DNA of 64,000 nucleotides from JAFMJV01 sp963800275 (lineage in GTDB: Bacteria; Chloroflexota; Limnocylindria; Limnocylindrales; CSP1-4). The stretch's first letter is position 1. Each line of letters begins with the position of its first letter. The position numbers and the translations under genes are program-made. Under the pieces are notes generated by a model. The model worked only from the letters and a program-made list of their open reading frames with translations. It searched no databases and had not been told where the DNA came from. Location: contig CAWDAI010000006.1 in NCBI GenBank assembly GCA_963800275.1, forward strand, positions 434,001 to 498,000, in the 5' to 3' direction. Positions 63,708-64,000 of the stretch are shown in pieces.

Positions 63708-64000
63708 GTGAAGCTGACCGTCCTTGGCGGGAGCGGCGCATCCACTCCCGAGCTGCTCGACGCCGTAGCTTCGTGGCCCGGTGCCGGGCCACGACCCGTG
63801 CTCGAGGTCGTACTGCAAGGCCGGAACGCGGCCAAGCTTGAGGTGGTGGCCGAAGCCTGTCGTCAGCGCGTGGCCGGAGCCGGGGACGGTGTGGTCGTGA
63901 GCGCGGAGACCTCGCTCGAACGTGCGCTCGACGGGGCCGACTTCGTGCTCATCCAGGTTCGTATCGGTGGACTGGACGCGCGCCTGTTCGACGAGACCTT
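63708..64000 (+). CDS. Glycoside hydrolase family 4 (start only)
   Basis: 97 codons before the window ends. The start MKLTVLGGSGASTPELLDAV is the NAD-binding Rossmann strand of GH4 6-phospho-glycosidases, and ALDGADFVLIQVRIGGLDARLFDE is the next family block. The GTG at 63708 gives the canonical start; a GTG at 63699 is also in frame. It is 11 nt after the DegT gene. Whether it is a 6-phospho-beta-glucosidase or alpha-galactosidase-type enzyme cannot be judged. Confidence 0.8.
   Translation, partial: MKLTVLGGSGASTPELLDAVASWPGAGPRPVLEVVLQGRNAAKLEVVAEACRQRVAGAGDGVVVSAETSLERALDGADFVLIQVRIGGLDARLFDET

Noticed and set aside
1..64000. CRISPR arrays, insertion sequences, integrases or replication origins
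   Set aside because: No regularly spaced repeats, transposase or integrase motifs, terminal inverted repeats or DnaA-box clusters were seen.

Overview
The window is 64 kb of high-GC, densely coded bacterial chromosome. The gene content resembles a free-living, sugar-scavenging Chloroflexota/Actinobacteriota-type heterotroph, and a Limnocylindria-like Chloroflexota is my best guess. The reasons are the secreted binding proteins with an 'AQDASPAA'-type segment after the signal peptide, a B12-dependent class II ribonucleotide reductase, an LLM-class (possibly F420-dependent) oxidoreductase, GlgC, several CUT1 and CUT2 sugar importers without nearby ATPase genes for CUT1, and many genes whose -10 box lies only 5-9 nt before the start codon (leaderless mRNAs). 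This placement is inference; no marker gene settles it.

Layout. 1-5.6 kb: a truncated HlyD/MacA-like adaptor, two paralogous secreted cysteine-repeat proteins, a PAC2 protein, a secreted hydrolase, exonuclease III and an NTF2-like protein. 5.6-8.9 kb: nrdJ with two NrdR boxes and a promoter upstream. 9.1-15.4 kb: a ribose-type regulon with a LacI repressor, ribokinase, binding protein, ATPase and permease, and repeated 14-bp palindromic operators. 15.4-21.7 kb: housekeeping genes (CcsB cytochrome c assembly, NYN nuclease, HAD phosphatase, adenosine deaminase, leucyl aminopeptidase, prepilin peptidase). 21.9-25.7 kb: three M23 endopeptidases in a row. 25.9-33.1 kb: glgC, a YbjN-like gene with an odd start, nicotinate phosphoribosyltransferase, NUDIX hydrolase, a 27-residue membrane peptide, DUF5317 and a GAF-GAF-GGDEF cyclase. 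33.1-40.9 kb: an amino-sugar operon (ROK repressor, CUT1 importer, GH3 beta-N-acetylhexosaminidase, SIS deaminase). 40.9-51.7 kb: aldo-keto reductase, a degenerate accessory patch, tRNA-His, BioY, an ABC-2 exporter, LiaF-like and other membrane proteins, and a NAGPA-domain protein.

51.7-64 kb: an LLM oxidoreductase, an SsnA/YgfK purine-catabolism-like pair, a membrane protein, a cupin glucose-6-phosphate isomerase, a second CUT1 importer, a DegT aminotransferase and the start of a GH4 glycosidase. From about 53.2 kb on, gene after gene is broken by frameshifts. I place sixteen; fourteen behave as one extra base and two as one missing base. The protein sequence between breaks stays well conserved. 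The first 52 kb has essentially none. Consensus error in a poorly covered stretch is the simplest reading; recent decay or recoding must be excluded with reads.

Regulation can be read directly in several places: NrdR boxes before nrdJ, LacI operators in the ribose locus, alternating CTTTGTC/GACAAAG arms before the ROK gene, and a GntR-type TTGTCnGACATCT site before both the 59-kb importer and the DegT gene.
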